Source: Paraktedonobacter sp035294465 (GTDB lineage: Bacteria; Chloroflexota; Ktedonobacteria; Ktedonobacterales; Ktedonobacteraceae). From it: a stretch of DNA of 29,901 nt. The stretch is taken from positions 1-29,901 of the forward strand of contig DATGKW010000007.1 in the NCBI GenBank assembly GCA_035294465.1, given 5' to 3'. Position numbers and translations under genes: made by a program. Shown one piece after another: positions 8,109 to 15,665 of this stretch (position 1 is its first letter; every line of letters begins with the position of its first letter). The notes under the pieces were generated by a model. It made no database searches and was not told the DNA's origin. It was given only the letters and a program-made list of their open reading frames with translations.

Positions 8109-10910
8109 TCAGGCTTCCGCCACTGCTTTCTCGCTTTTTTTGCGTTTGAGATGCGTGGGCACATGATCGGTGTGCCGTCCATTGCTGATGGCCTGGCCAT
8201 GAGGCTCGATCTCGGTGTAGCCTTCGATAGCTGCCTCAAGCACTTCGCGCACTTCGCTGACGAAGAGGAACTCCATCTGATCGCGCAGTTCTTTGGGGAG
8301 ATCTTCCAGCAGGTCCTGCTCGTTTTTCTTCGGCAGGATAACTGTGCGGATACCTGAACGATAGGCCGCCAGAACTTTCTCTTTGACTCCGCCGATTGGC
8401 ATGACCTTGCCGCGCAGGGTAATTTCGCCTGTCATAGCTACATCGGAGCGCACATTGTGCCCGCTGGCCAGCGAGACAAGGACAGTTACCATAGTCACGC
8501 CCGCCGAAGGTCCATCCTTAGGGATAGCTCCCGCGGGTACATGGATATGCACTGTCTGGCCCTCGAAGACGTTTGGCGGCAGACCCAGCGCCTCAGCATG
8601 TGAGCGCACATAGCTCAGCGCAGCCCGCGCCGACTCTCTCATCACGTCGCCCAACTGCCCGGTCAAAATCAACTGGCCATCTTTGGAAGGCATAGAGGCC
8701 GCTTCGATAAACATGATCTCGCCTCCCACTGGCGTCACGCTCAGACCAGTGGCAATGCCCGGACGGTCGATACGCTCGGCCACTTCCTCAAAGAAGCGTG
8801 GGCGTCCCAGGTACTCAGGCACGTCAGCCGCCGCCACATGCATAGGTGTGGCCTTCCCCTCCGCAACCTGCTTCGCGACCTTACGGCAGAGCGTGCCGAC
8901 CTCTCGTTCGAGGTTACGCACGCCGGCCTCGCGGGTATAATCGCGCGCAATCCGCCTCAGAGCATCGTCGTCAACTGTAAGCTCTTCTTTGTTCAGGCCG
9001 TTGGCTTCGATCTGCTTGGGCAGCAGGTAGTTGCGCGCAATATGAAGTTTCTGCTCCTCGGTATAGCCGGAGAGCGTGAGAACTTCCATACGGTCGCGTA
9101 ACGCGGCGGGAATTGGCTCCAGAGAGTTAGCCGTAGCAATAAACATTACCCGCGAAAGATCGAAAGGCAGATCCAGGTAATTATCGCGGAAGTTGTAGTT
9201 CTGCTCTGGATCCAGCACCTCTAGCAAAGCTGACGAGGGATCACCGCGCCAGTCGGCTCCGACCTTATCAACCTCGTCGAGCATAATCACCGGATCGTTG
9301 GCCTCAACGCGGCGCAGAGTCTGGATAATCCGGCCCGGCATCGCCCCGATATATGTGCGGCGGTGTCCGCGAATTTCCGCCTCGTCGCGAATGCCACCCA
9401 GCGACATACGGGCAAACTTGCGGCCAAGCGCGCGAGCGATTGACTGCCCCAGTGAAGTCTTGCCTACCCCTGGTGGGCCAACAAAACAAAGGATCGGCTC
9501 GCGGTTAATCTGGCGAATAGCCTCAGCAGAATGCAGCGGTTGGGTAGAGCGCCGGGCGCCTTCCTGCTCTTCCTTCTCCGCCTCCGACTCGCGCTCAACC
9601 CGTGCGGCGGTACGCTCTTCTTTCAGACGGCGCACAGCCAGGTATTCCAGAATACGCTCCTTGATCTTCTCCAGGTCGTAGTGATCCTGATCCAGCACCT
9701 CGCGGGCCCGCGGGACATCAATGCGTTCGCCCGTGCTCTTGCTCCACGGCAAGCTGGCCAGAAGTTCTATATAGGTGCGAATAATGCTATATTCGGGCGA
9801 AACAGTAGGCAGCTTCTCTAAACGCGAAAGCTCACGATTGGCCTCTTTGAGCGCCTCTTCGGGCATATGCGCTTCATCGATTTTCTCGCGCAGTTCGTTG
9901 ATGGTCGCTTGCTCTTCGCTCTCCTCGCCCAGTTCGCGCTGGATCGCTTTCAATTGTTCACGTAGCAGGTATTCACGCTGAACTTTGCCCATCTCTTCCT
10001 GGGCGCTGGTTTGAATCTTCCGGCCAAGCTCAAAGATCTCCAGCTCGTGAGCCAGGTAGCGGCTCAGTTGCTCCAGCTTGGCGTGGACAGAATCCAGTTC
10101 CAGCAGCTTCTGCCGCAGTTCCAGTTCCATCTGCACAAATGTCGCGATCACGTAAACTACCTGGCGCGGTTCCTCAAGGTTGAGCGTGGCCGCCGCAACT
10201 CCTTCGGGCACGTTCTGGACGAGCGCCACCAGGCGCTGGAAGTAGTTAACCACGTTGCGCTTGATTGCCTCGGTCTCCGTATCACTTTCCTGGATATCGG
10301 GCTTAACGGTTACGCGCGCCACCAGGTATGGCTTAATCGCGGTAAATTCGCCAATTACCACGCGCTCCAGGCCCTGCACAATAATCTGGATCGTACCATC
10401 GGGCATGCGAATCATACGCGCGATGCGCGCGACCGTACCTATAGAGAAAATGTCGTTCGGGCCAGCCTGCTCGACTTCCGCCGACTTCTGGGCTACCAGC
10501 ACCACCAGGCGATTCCCCCGCATAACATCATCGATCAGGCGAATGGAGCGCTCCTGACCAACGCCCAACGGTTGGACCGCGAACGGATACACAACCGTAT
10601 CTTTGAGCGGAAGGACCGGCAACTCATCGGGAATGCTCAGGCGCTCTTCATCTTCGCTTCCTCGCCCTGCCCTCACGTCCTCATTTTCATTTGTCTCTTC
10701 CTGCACAAGCGAGCGTGTACGCCTGCGTGGGCGGCGAACCTTTTTCGGTTCCTCCTTTTTAGGAGCTGGCACATCTGTCTCCACCTGCTCAAGCTCCTGC
10801 GCATCCAACGCAGGTGAGGAAGGACCGGTTTCATCTATCTCTTGCTCAGCAAGCACTTCCTCGTTTTCTTCCGGGCGCTGGTGCTTACGATTAGTTCGCG
10901 TACTCATCAT
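8109..10910 (-). CDS. lon: ATP-dependent Lon protease
   Basis: This 933-residue protein is a LonA protease, a cytosolic hexameric AAA+ enzyme that degrades misfolded and regulatory proteins. The LAN substrate-binding domain starts at about residue 97 (LPVLPLKDTVVYPF). Walker A is GPPGVGKT (478-485) and Walker B is VIMLDEVDK (541-549). The Ser-Lys dyad is S802 (in DGPSAGVTM) and K845 (in GGVKEK), with the same 43-residue separation as in E. coli. Two oddities: an acidic/basic disordered N-terminal extension of about 95 residues, and a charged insert about 36 residues longer than the E. coli linker just before Walker A (about 427-470). The tail is also extended and Lys-rich. An AGAAGG site precedes tandem ATGs; I use the first. 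It lies 115 nt downstream of hsp20 on the same strand, so heat induction is plausible. Confidence 0.97.
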   Translation of the reverse strand: MMSTRTNRKHQRPEENEEVLAEQEIDETGPSSPALDAQELEQVETDVPAPKKEEPKKVRRPRRRTRSLVQEETNENEDVRAGRGSEDEERLSIPDELPVLPLKDTVVYPFAVQPLGVGQERSIRLIDDVMRGNRLVVLVAQKSAEVEQAGPNDIFSIGTVARIARMIRMPDGTIQIIVQGLERVVIGEFTAIKPYLVARVTVKPDIQESDTETEAIKRNVVNYFQRLVALVQNVPEGVAAATLNLEEPRQVVYVIATFVQMELELRQKLLELDSVHAKLEQLSRYLAHELEIFELGRKIQTSAQEEMGKVQREYLLREQLKAIQRELGEESEEQATINELREKIDEAHMPEEALKEANRELSRLEKLPTVSPEYSIIRTYIELLASLPWSKSTGERIDVPRAREVLDQDHYDLEKIKERILEYLAVRRLKEERTAARVERESEAEKEEQEGARRSTQPLHSAEAIRQINREPILCFVGPPGVGKTSLGQSIARALGRKFARMSLGGIRDEAEIRGHRRTYIGAMPGRIIQTLRRVEANDPVIMLDEVDKVGADWRGDPSSALLEVLDPEQNYNFRDNYLDLPFDLSRVMFIATANSLEPIPAALRDRMEVLTLSGYTEEQKLHIARNYLLPKQIEANGLNKEELTVDDDALRRIARDYTREAGVRNLEREVGTLCRKVAKQVAEGKATPMHVAAADVPEYLGRPRFFEEVAERIDRPGIATGLSVTPVGGEIMFIEAASMPSKDGQLILTGQLGDVMRESARAALSYVRSHAEALGLPPNVFEGQTVHIHVPAGAIPKDGPSAGVTMVTVLVSLASGHNVRSDVAMTGEITLRGKVMPIGGVKEKVLAAYRSGIRTVILPKKNEQDLLEDLPKELRDQMEFLFVSEVREVLEAAIEGYTEIEPHGQAISNGRHTDHVPTHLKRKKSEKAVAEA

Positions 10911-11025
10911 GCAACCTTCTTAATATGTATCTCTCTATTTCCATTCAAGCTTTCACCATCTCTCTCCTGCACGACAGAAATCAGGGAGAAACGGAGACAA
11001 ACTATGCTCAGCATGCATGGATGTA

Positions 11026-11457
11026 TCATTCGGGTAGTTTAGGGAGAGTAACCCATAAAAATCCATTTTCATAGCGCACGGTAACTGCTTCCCTATCTAC
11101 CGGCGAAGGGATAAAAACTTCCACCCGAAATGGGCCATAACGGATCTGGGCCTCGTGATAATAGATACCAACTCCACGTTTATCGTCATCCTCGCGTATA
11201 CCACTCACCACCAGAGCATCGGCATACAGCGTGATCTCGATATCCTCTTCCTTCATTCCGGCCAACTCGATTTTTACCGTTACCGTCTCTGCCGATTCTT
11301 GAATGTCGGCCAGAGGTCTCCACGTAACCGAACGCTGCAAAAGAGACTGCTGACTCTGTCGCAAAGCATCATGCAGAAGTTGCCGGTAATGACGGGCCAG
11401 TTCTTGCTGTGATCCATCGCTATAACGATAGGTCACGTAGCGATAGCGCATCCGCAT
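11026..11457 (-). CDS. Hsp20/alpha-crystallin family small heat shock protein
   Basis: This 143-residue small heat shock protein is an ATP-independent holdase that keeps unfolding proteins soluble. The alpha-crystallin domain starts at about residue 46 (WRPLADIQESAETVTVKIEL), continues through AGMKEEDIEI and YGPFRVEVFIPSPVD, and ends with the strand ENGFLWVTLPK. The N-terminal arm is rich in Arg, Tyr and Gln. The usual I-x-I C-terminal extension is absent, since the chain stops at LPKLPE, and this may limit oligomer size. GAGGA lies about 9 nt before the ATG. It sits upstream of lon and downstream of a small Cys4 gene with its own terminator, so it probably has its own promoter. Confidence 0.92.
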   Translation of the reverse strand: MRMRYRYVTYRYSDGSQQELARHYRQLLHDALRQSQQSLLQRSVTWRPLADIQESAETVTVKIELAGMKEEDIEITLYADALVVSGIREDDDKRGVGIYYHEAQIRYGPFRVEVFIPSPVDREAVTVRYENGFLWVTLPKLPE

Positions 11458-11472
11458 AGTTTGTTTCCTCAG

Positions 11473-11486
11473 TTGATCCGAATCAA
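11473..11486. promoter_or_regulatory. Imperfect palindrome in the hsp20 leader
   Basis: TTGATCCGAATCAA is a 14-mer with 12 of 14 positions symmetric, ending 15 nt upstream of the hsp20 start codon. It is not a CIRCE element. It could be a repressor site or a small leader hairpin. Confidence 0.25.
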
Positions 11487-11516
11487 GGCGCGCTCGATCT
11501 AGGTATCGCTAAAGAA

Positions 11517-11564
11517 AGAGGCAAAAGGTAGGAAACAGGCAATGCCGGTTTACCTCTTGCCTCT
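11517..11564 (-). terminator. Terminator of the small Cys4 gene
   Basis: AGAGGCAAAAGGTA (11517-11530) pairs with TACCTCTTGCCTCT (11551-11564) with one mismatch. A further small stem (GGC/GCC) lies in the loop. On the minus strand the stem is followed by TTCTTTAG, a short U-rich stretch. It lies 35 nt beyond the stop of the Cys4 gene and upstream of hsp20, insulating the two. Confidence 0.6.
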
Positions 11565-11598
11565 AGAGCAGGCGTTTTGCCAGGAGAAGAAGATCGAC

Positions 11599-11805
11599 TC
11601 AGGTAAGAGGCAAATCCTTCTCGCCTTCCGCCAGGGCTTTTTGACACTCAGGGCAAAGGTATTCAAAATCGGAGTGGCTCTCCGAAAGCACATCACTCTG
11701 GATAATCTGAGCATCCCGCAAGCGGGTCGCTTTTCCGCATCTCGCGCAATTGACGTATGTTTCTGTGACGGCGGCTCGTCGGGTCCCCAGAATATCTTCC
11801 TGCAT
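11599..11805 (-). CDS. Small Cys4 zinc-ribbon-like protein
   Basis: This 68-residue protein has two CxxC knuckles (C20/C23 in NCARCGK and C51/C54 in LCPECQK) separated by 27 residues, the layout of a small zinc ribbon. I recognise no specific family. The frame extends 10 codons further to a GTG at 11835, but the ATG at 11805 has an AGGCAGG site about 9 nt upstream while the GTG has none. It lies just upstream of hsp20 and lon but is separated from them by a terminator. A cytosolic metal-binding or protein-contact role is the most that can be inferred. Confidence 0.7.
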   Translation of the reverse strand: MQEDILGTRRAAVTETYVNCARCGKATRLRDAQIIQSDVLSESHSDFEYLCPECQKALAEGEKDLPLT

Positions 11806-12081
11806 AGCCGACACCTGCCTTTCTTCTTTCTTCACTAGTCACAACAAAACTCCGGCTTCTAGAGGCAGCTCCTATTCTTATGCATCGCCCGTATACCGAA
11901 TGTAGGGAAACGCAAGGCTGGGCCTCTATCCGGTGATTGCCAACCGGCTTCTGGCGAAACCTTCTTGATTATGTCATGAGCCACATAAAAAAGCAAGGGC
12001 GTTTTGTTACAGAAAAACATTTCGCTCTCGCCATAGATCGTACTGCCAGGCACTGGCACAAATGCAGCCGTTCCTGATCCT

Positions 12082-13197
12082 TCAATGATGCGGGGTCGGG
12101 ATCGCTTCTGGCCTGTTGCCGTGCGGCGTTGGGGTTACCGTTGGTTTGCCGTGTGGCGTGGGCTGGTTACTGTGGCCGCTCTGGTTACCATTCGTTGCCC
12201 CGGTGATCGTAATCGCTGTTGTCTCTGCCGCTGTACCGTCTGGATTGAGAATGCCCAGGCTCCGAGGATACAACTCTCCGTTCCAGGCAACGGCAAAGAC
12301 CACCTGATCAGGCTGAAACGTCCCGCTTGCATCTACGACCGCACCGTTCACCAGCAGTTGCGCTTTCGCCTGGATCATACTGCCCTCCAATATGATCGTC
12401 GCCTGCCCATTGGGATGCTCTGGCAGGACTAGCGTCGCGTGGGTGAGCGTTGGGACTGTATCTCCCAAGCGGGCCAGTTCGCCGGTGGTTGCCAGACGTT
12501 CTGGCAAGGCAAGTCGAGGGAGCAGACTGCGCAATTCCTGAATGGCGTCACGCTTCACACTGGCCAACTCGCTCGCCAGCCGGGCGTGCTGCGCCCCTGC
12601 CGGGAGTTTGTCGATGGCTGCCGCGGCAGTGTCTATTTGCTCATCCAGCTCAATGAGAGCTTGACGGTAGGCTTCGGTGTGGGCCGAGTTAGCAGGAAGG
12701 GCTTTGAGCTGATCTTGGACGAATTGCAGATCAAGGGAAGCCTGAGCCACTGAACTGCCGCTCATCTGGACCTGCACCTGCTGTTCCCAGCGTTTTAGTC
12801 CATAGAGCGGGTTGCTTGGATTGGTGACTTGAGCTGCTAAGGCCAGCACACTGATGCTCATCAGGCACACCAGCAAGCACACACCCAGCACTGCGCTTAG
12901 AACTGGGCGGGCGCGCAGCAGCGAGAAGAAGGAATACCGGCGGATCCTTTGCTGGAGGCGAAGTTCCGCGTGGCGACGAAGTAGACGCCGTTCCAGTTGC
13001 CCGGCAAAGTCAGGCGCAACCTGAATCTGGTGTGCCTGTTGTAAGCGCTGAGCCAGCACCACCAGGCCATCGACCTCGGGGTCAGACTCGCGTTCTCTCT
13101 CAGGCAGTGTGAGACCGCCCGGGTGCAGTCCATTGCGCCTGATATCCAGTCTGGCCTGCTCTAATCTGTCGTTCAGGCGTTCTTCAAGCGGCTTCAT
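12082..13197 (-). CDS. Membrane anti-sigma candidate (DUF5667-like), partner of the ECF sigma factor
   Basis: This 371-residue single-pass membrane protein has a charged cytosolic N-terminal region (1-97), one transmembrane helix (about 99-122), and an extracytoplasmic part opening with NPSNPLYGLKRWEQQVQV (126-143), which resembles DUF5667 proteins found beside ECF sigma genes. A helical region (about 145-245) and a beta-rich region (about 250-335) follow, then a Pro/Thr/His-rich tail ending IPTPHH. Its ATG overlaps the sigma stop as ATGA and has a GAAGGAGA site, so the two are translationally coupled. That coupling plus the topology suggests it binds the sigma factor inside and senses outside, but no ZAS or other known anti-sigma motif is visible. 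The tail closely resembles that of the divergent secreted protein. A 6-bp hairpin at 12044-12058 lies beyond the stop but has no U-tract. Confidence 0.8.
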   Translation of the reverse strand: MKPLEERLNDRLEQARLDIRRNGLHPGGLTLPERERESDPEVDGLVVLAQRLQQAHQIQVAPDFAGQLERRLLRRHAELRLQQRIRRYSFFSLLRARPVLSAVLGVCLLVCLMSISVLALAAQVTNPSNPLYGLKRWEQQVQVQMSGSSVAQASLDLQFVQDQLKALPANSAHTEAYRQALIELDEQIDTAAAAIDKLPAGAQHARLASELASVKRDAIQELRSLLPRLALPERLATTGELARLGDTVPTLTHATLVLPEHPNGQATIILEGSMIQAKAQLLVNGAVVDASGTFQPDQVVFAVAWNGELYPRSLGILNPDGTAAETTAITITGATNGNQSGHSNQPTPHGKPTVTPTPHGNRPEAIPTPHH

Positions 13198-13820
13198 TCT
13201 CCTTCTTCCTTCTTGTATTGTTGCAAAGCAGGCAGGGGACGGTGTGATTTTCCCAGCAAGCGCTGTAGACTCTGGAGTGCGCGAAATTGCAGGGCTTTGA
13301 CAGCGCTGGTTTGTTTGCCAAGCATACGTGCAACTGTCGCTACATCGTATCCCAGCAACAGCCGGCCTACCAGCACCTGGCGTTGCTCTTCGGTTAACTG
13401 ATTGATGGCAGAGACGACGACCTGCCACTCTTCCCGTGCTTCGGTCCACTGCACAGGATCGGCCTCCGGGTCGCTTCCCTGGACCGCCAAAGGCTCCGCC
13501 TGCATATCTTCCCAGCTATCACCCGGCAGCGAGAGATGGGCAGGCTGCTTCTCTCGCGCGCGGTAGTATCCTGCTACAGTCACGCGTGCAATGCGCAAGA
13601 GCCAAGCGGTAAAGCCAGCCTCATCCTTTGCTTTGAGGCGATGAATGCCCTCAACCATCTGCAAAAAGACGTCCGAGGTCAGGTCTTCTGCTGTAGCTCG
13701 GTCTGGCACCCGGGTGGCGATATAGCCAAAGATGCCGGGCAAAAACCGGCGGTACAGCGCACTCAACGCCTCTGCATTCCCTTGCCGGGCGTAGTCCAAC
13801 ACTTGTTCAATCGCTTCCAT
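13194..13820 (-). CDS. ECF-type RNA polymerase sigma factor
   Basis: This 208-residue extracytoplasmic-function sigma factor directs RNA polymerase to a dedicated promoter set. Region 2 (about 20-92) contains the characteristic DRATAEDLTSDVFLQM segment and FTAWLLRIARVTVAGYYR. Region 4 (about 135-192) contains LTEEQRQVLVGRLLLGYDVATVARMLG-type helix-turn-helix sequence, in two pieces around 141-167, followed by TSAVKALQFRALQSLQ. The linker between them is acidic and Gln/Pro-containing. There is no SnoaL-like or other C-terminal extension. AGGGA lies just before the ATG. It is coupled to the membrane protein downstream and divergent from a secreted-protein gene, which is a plausible target. Confidence 0.93.
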   Translation of the reverse strand: MEAIEQVLDYARQGNAEALSALYRRFLPGIFGYIATRVPDRATAEDLTSDVFLQMVEGIHRLKAKDEAGFTAWLLRIARVTVAGYYRAREKQPAHLSLPGDSWEDMQAEPLAVQGSDPEADPVQWTEAREEWQVVVSAINQLTEEQRQVLVGRLLLGYDVATVARMLGKQTSAVKALQFRALQSLQRLLGKSHRPLPALQQYKKEEGE

Positions 13821-14105
13821 CGATCCCTGGCCTTCCCGGGAGAAATAGAGATCTCATAACAAGAAGGTTGTACTTTGTCCGGCTGTAGTTACGGGTAAAC
13901 TGGCTCATTCTCTCAAAAAAAGCTGTTTGCATACAACAATTTCACCAAATCTCCCAAAAAAGGGACAGGCCGTAACCAGAAATGGGCAATCTGCAACTTC
14001 TCTTCTGAGTGCAGCGCATTCTGAACGGTTTTGCTCGCTCGCACGCAATCTCGTTCAAGATCCTGCTTTCTCCATCTTACGAAAAAAGGATAGGACATAA
14101 TCTCG

Positions 14106-14744
14106 ATGAAGTTGTTAGCTCTTTTCCAGACCAAAGCGCTTGTCACAGTGGCCGCCGGCGTGCTGCTGGTGGGAAGCGCGACGGCAGCCTTTGCAGCTAT
14201 GTCAGCGGGACAAGCTGTTGTTCAATCGTCAGCCCACGCGCATTCTACTGCAACCGTGGCAGCGACACACGCCACCCAGGGAACAGCACAAAGAACAACT
14301 GGTACAGGCCACACGAGTTGCTCCGGCCTCGCTGACGCCCAGAATCTCGCGGCCCAGTATCACCTGAGTACCAGCAGTACGGGTGCTGCTGTAATAGCTC
14401 TGTGCGCGCTGCATCAAGGGACTTTCAAGGGCACAACCATGGCAGGGATAAGCATCACCTCCAGCCAGGTCTATGGTTATGGAGAAATCGACCAGTTGCT
14501 GACTCTGGCACGGTATCTGGCAACTCAGGCCGGTGACACGCTCAGCGACAGCAATGTGAGCAGTTATCTGGCCGATGCCCTGCACACCTGTGGCTCGACA
14601 CCGCTTGAGCAATGTTTAATAACTAACATTCCTGGCTTCCATTCAGGCAATAAACCCACGCCGACCTCCACCCCCCACGGCAAGCCTACTGTCACCCCTA
14701 CCCCACCAGGCAAGCCTACAACGACTCCTACTCCACATCATTAG
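14106..14744 (+). CDS. Secreted protein with four cysteines and a Pro/Thr/His tail
   Basis: I do not recognise a family for this 212-residue protein. It has a signal peptide (residues 1-30; hydrophobic 11-30, likely cleavage after AFA at 28-30), an Ala/Thr/His-rich stretch (31-70), and a compact region (about 70-180) with cysteines at 72, 100, 162 and 170 that could form two disulfides. A low-complexity tail (183-212) ends PTPHH. The segment TPHGKPTVTPTP in the tail is identical to one near the end of the anti-sigma candidate encoded divergently. AGGA lies about 12 nt before the ATG. The divergent arrangement and shared tail suggest that the sigma factor controls it or that both products act at the same envelope site. 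Tandem hairpins follow the gene. Confidence 0.8.
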   Translation: MKLLALFQTKALVTVAAGVLLVGSATAAFAAMSAGQAVVQSSAHAHSTATVAATHATQGTAQRTTGTGHTSCSGLADAQNLAAQYHLSTSSTGAAVIALCALHQGTFKGTTMAGISITSSQVYGYGEIDQLLTLARYLATQAGDTLSDSNVSSYLADALHTCGSTPLEQCLITNIPGFHSGNKPTPTSTPHGKPTVTPTPPGKPTTTPTPHH

Positions 14745-14790
14745 AAGAGCATGTACTGGTTCAGTACAACCTCTATCTGACTGATGGGGT

Positions 14791-14825
14791 GTGCAAGCCA
14801 GCTAGCTGAGGTAGCTGGCTTGCAC
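14791..14825 (+). terminator. First hairpin after the secreted-protein gene
   Basis: GTGCAAGCCAGCTA (14791-14804) and its exact complement (14812-14825) form a 14-bp perfect stem with a 7-nt loop, 46 nt after the stop codon. The downstream sequence is pyrimidine-rich but has no pure T-tract. Confidence 0.65.
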
Positions 14826-14845
14826 CTTCCTCCATGTTTCCCAAA

Positions 14846-14867
14846 AGAGCCAGATGCCTCTGGCTCT
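14846..14867 (+). terminator. Second, tandem hairpin after the secreted-protein gene
   Basis: AGAGCCAGA (14846-14854) and TCTGGCTCT (14859-14867) form a 9-bp perfect stem closed by a TGCC tetraloop, 20 nt beyond the first hairpin. It is preceded by AAA and followed by a loose CT-rich run. Together the two would give efficient termination or RNA 3'-end protection. Confidence 0.55.
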
Positions 14868-14948
14868 ATACAACTTTCCCTCTACGGAAATAGCAGAGAT
14901 TTGAAGGTGGAATTCAAGGAAGGTATATACTGAATGAAGGAGTAGCGC

Positions 14949-15139
14949 ATGTTGACTGAGAGACAGCAATAGATGAACACGCGTTGATATTGCCCGGTTC
15001 TTTTGAGACTCTGCCAGAGATCGCGAAAAAGCTTTTTGTTGAACCAGGCAAAGGAGTTTGACTGGTTCCTGATGATTGTGCTACTATGTTTCTAGGTAGA
15101 TCAACATTCTTCGTAGCAGCCAGATCCGTAGCATCGTAG
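14949..15139 (+). pseudogene. Possible decayed small gene (frameshift plus stop)
   Basis: An ATG at 14949 has AAGGAG (14937-14942) at good spacing and a TATACT (14926-14931) upstream, but its frame stops after seven codons. If one AG of the GAGAG repeat near 14958 is treated as an insertion, the reading continues as protein-like sequence (LPGSFETLPEIAKKLFVEPG and onward) to a TGA at 15059-15061, then stays open in the same frame to TAG at 15137-15139. Repairing one dinucleotide and one stop would give about 62 residues. I recognise no family. It may equally be noncoding; nothing else is apparent in this 422-nt gap apart from the two hairpins. Confidence 0.25.
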
Positions 15140-15166
15140 TGCTAATACACCGAGGGCAGAAAGACA

Positions 15167-15565
15167 ATGATCACGCAAGCAATCAAAGCATGGTTCCACA
15201 AAATGTTCGCGTGGTGGCCCTGGAAGCAGTCTCCTCTCATGGAATATCAGCATATTACCAGTGCAACGGCCCGCGGCTCCTCTCCTGAGACCGCCCTCCG
15301 CGCATCAAAAGAAGAGACCATCCCCCAGGCTGGCATAACTCCCCGCCGCTTCGGTCTCGAAAATCGGTCTGAGCGCCAGTCTCAACCCCGTTCCGAAGCG
15401 CCAGACGTATCGCCTCCCTCTCCACCGGTTTCTCTTTCTCACACCAGTTCAGAACCAGGAAACGCTCCAGATGCAAGACAACGCCTGGAGTTTCTCCGCT
15501 ATCTTGTCCAGCGTGGAATCGTCAACGAGGGTTTTGAGAACAAGCCGCTCGATCCTCCAGGTTAA
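15167..15565 (+). CDS. Hypothetical protein, 132 residues
   Basis: I do not recognise this protein. The N-terminus (MITQAIKAWFHKMFAWWPWK) is rich in Trp, Phe and Lys and could be an amphipathic membrane-surface helix. The middle (about 30-100) is Ser/Pro/Arg-rich and probably disordered. A helix near the end (RQRLEFLRYLVQRGIVNEGF) is followed by a short Pro tail. The start has GAGGGC about 12 nt upstream plus a weaker AGAAAG. A long stem-loop closes the gene. It could be a peripheral membrane adaptor, but that is only inference from composition. Confidence 0.6.
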   Translation: MITQAIKAWFHKMFAWWPWKQSPLMEYQHITSATARGSSPETALRASKEETIPQAGITPRRFGLENRSERQSQPRSEAPDVSPPSPPVSLSHTSSEPGNAPDARQRLEFLRYLVQRGIVNEGFENKPLDPPG

Positions 15566-15598
15566 GTACGTACAATTCTGTTTTGTTTACCGCGAAAG

Positions 15599-15659
15599 CG
15601 AGAAGAATCCCGAAGATTCCCAGATAAGTGATTTCTCATTCTCTTCGAGATTCTTCTCG
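15599..15659. terminator. Long-stem terminator between convergent genes
   Basis: CGAGAAGAATCCCGAAGA (15599-15616) pairs with 15642-15659 over 18 positions with one mismatch, around a 25-nt loop, and is followed by GCTTTCTTA. It lies between the + strand 132-residue gene and the stop codon of the minus-strand coiled-coil gene, so it can serve the + gene and perhaps both. Confidence 0.65.
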
Positions 15660-15665
15660 GCTTTC

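Noticed and set aside
10011..10817. 268-codon + strand frame opposite the N-terminal half of lon
   Set aside because: Its sequence is an antisense shadow of lon, with no recognisable domain.
11859..12059. 66-codon minus-strand frame downstream of the anti-sigma gene
   Set aside because: No Shine-Dalgarno and no domain-like pattern; it overlaps small stems that may end the sigma operon.
13913..14146. 77-codon minus-strand frame between the sigma gene and the secreted-protein gene
   Set aside because: It overlaps the start of the secreted-protein gene and occupies the divergent control region; no ribosome site.
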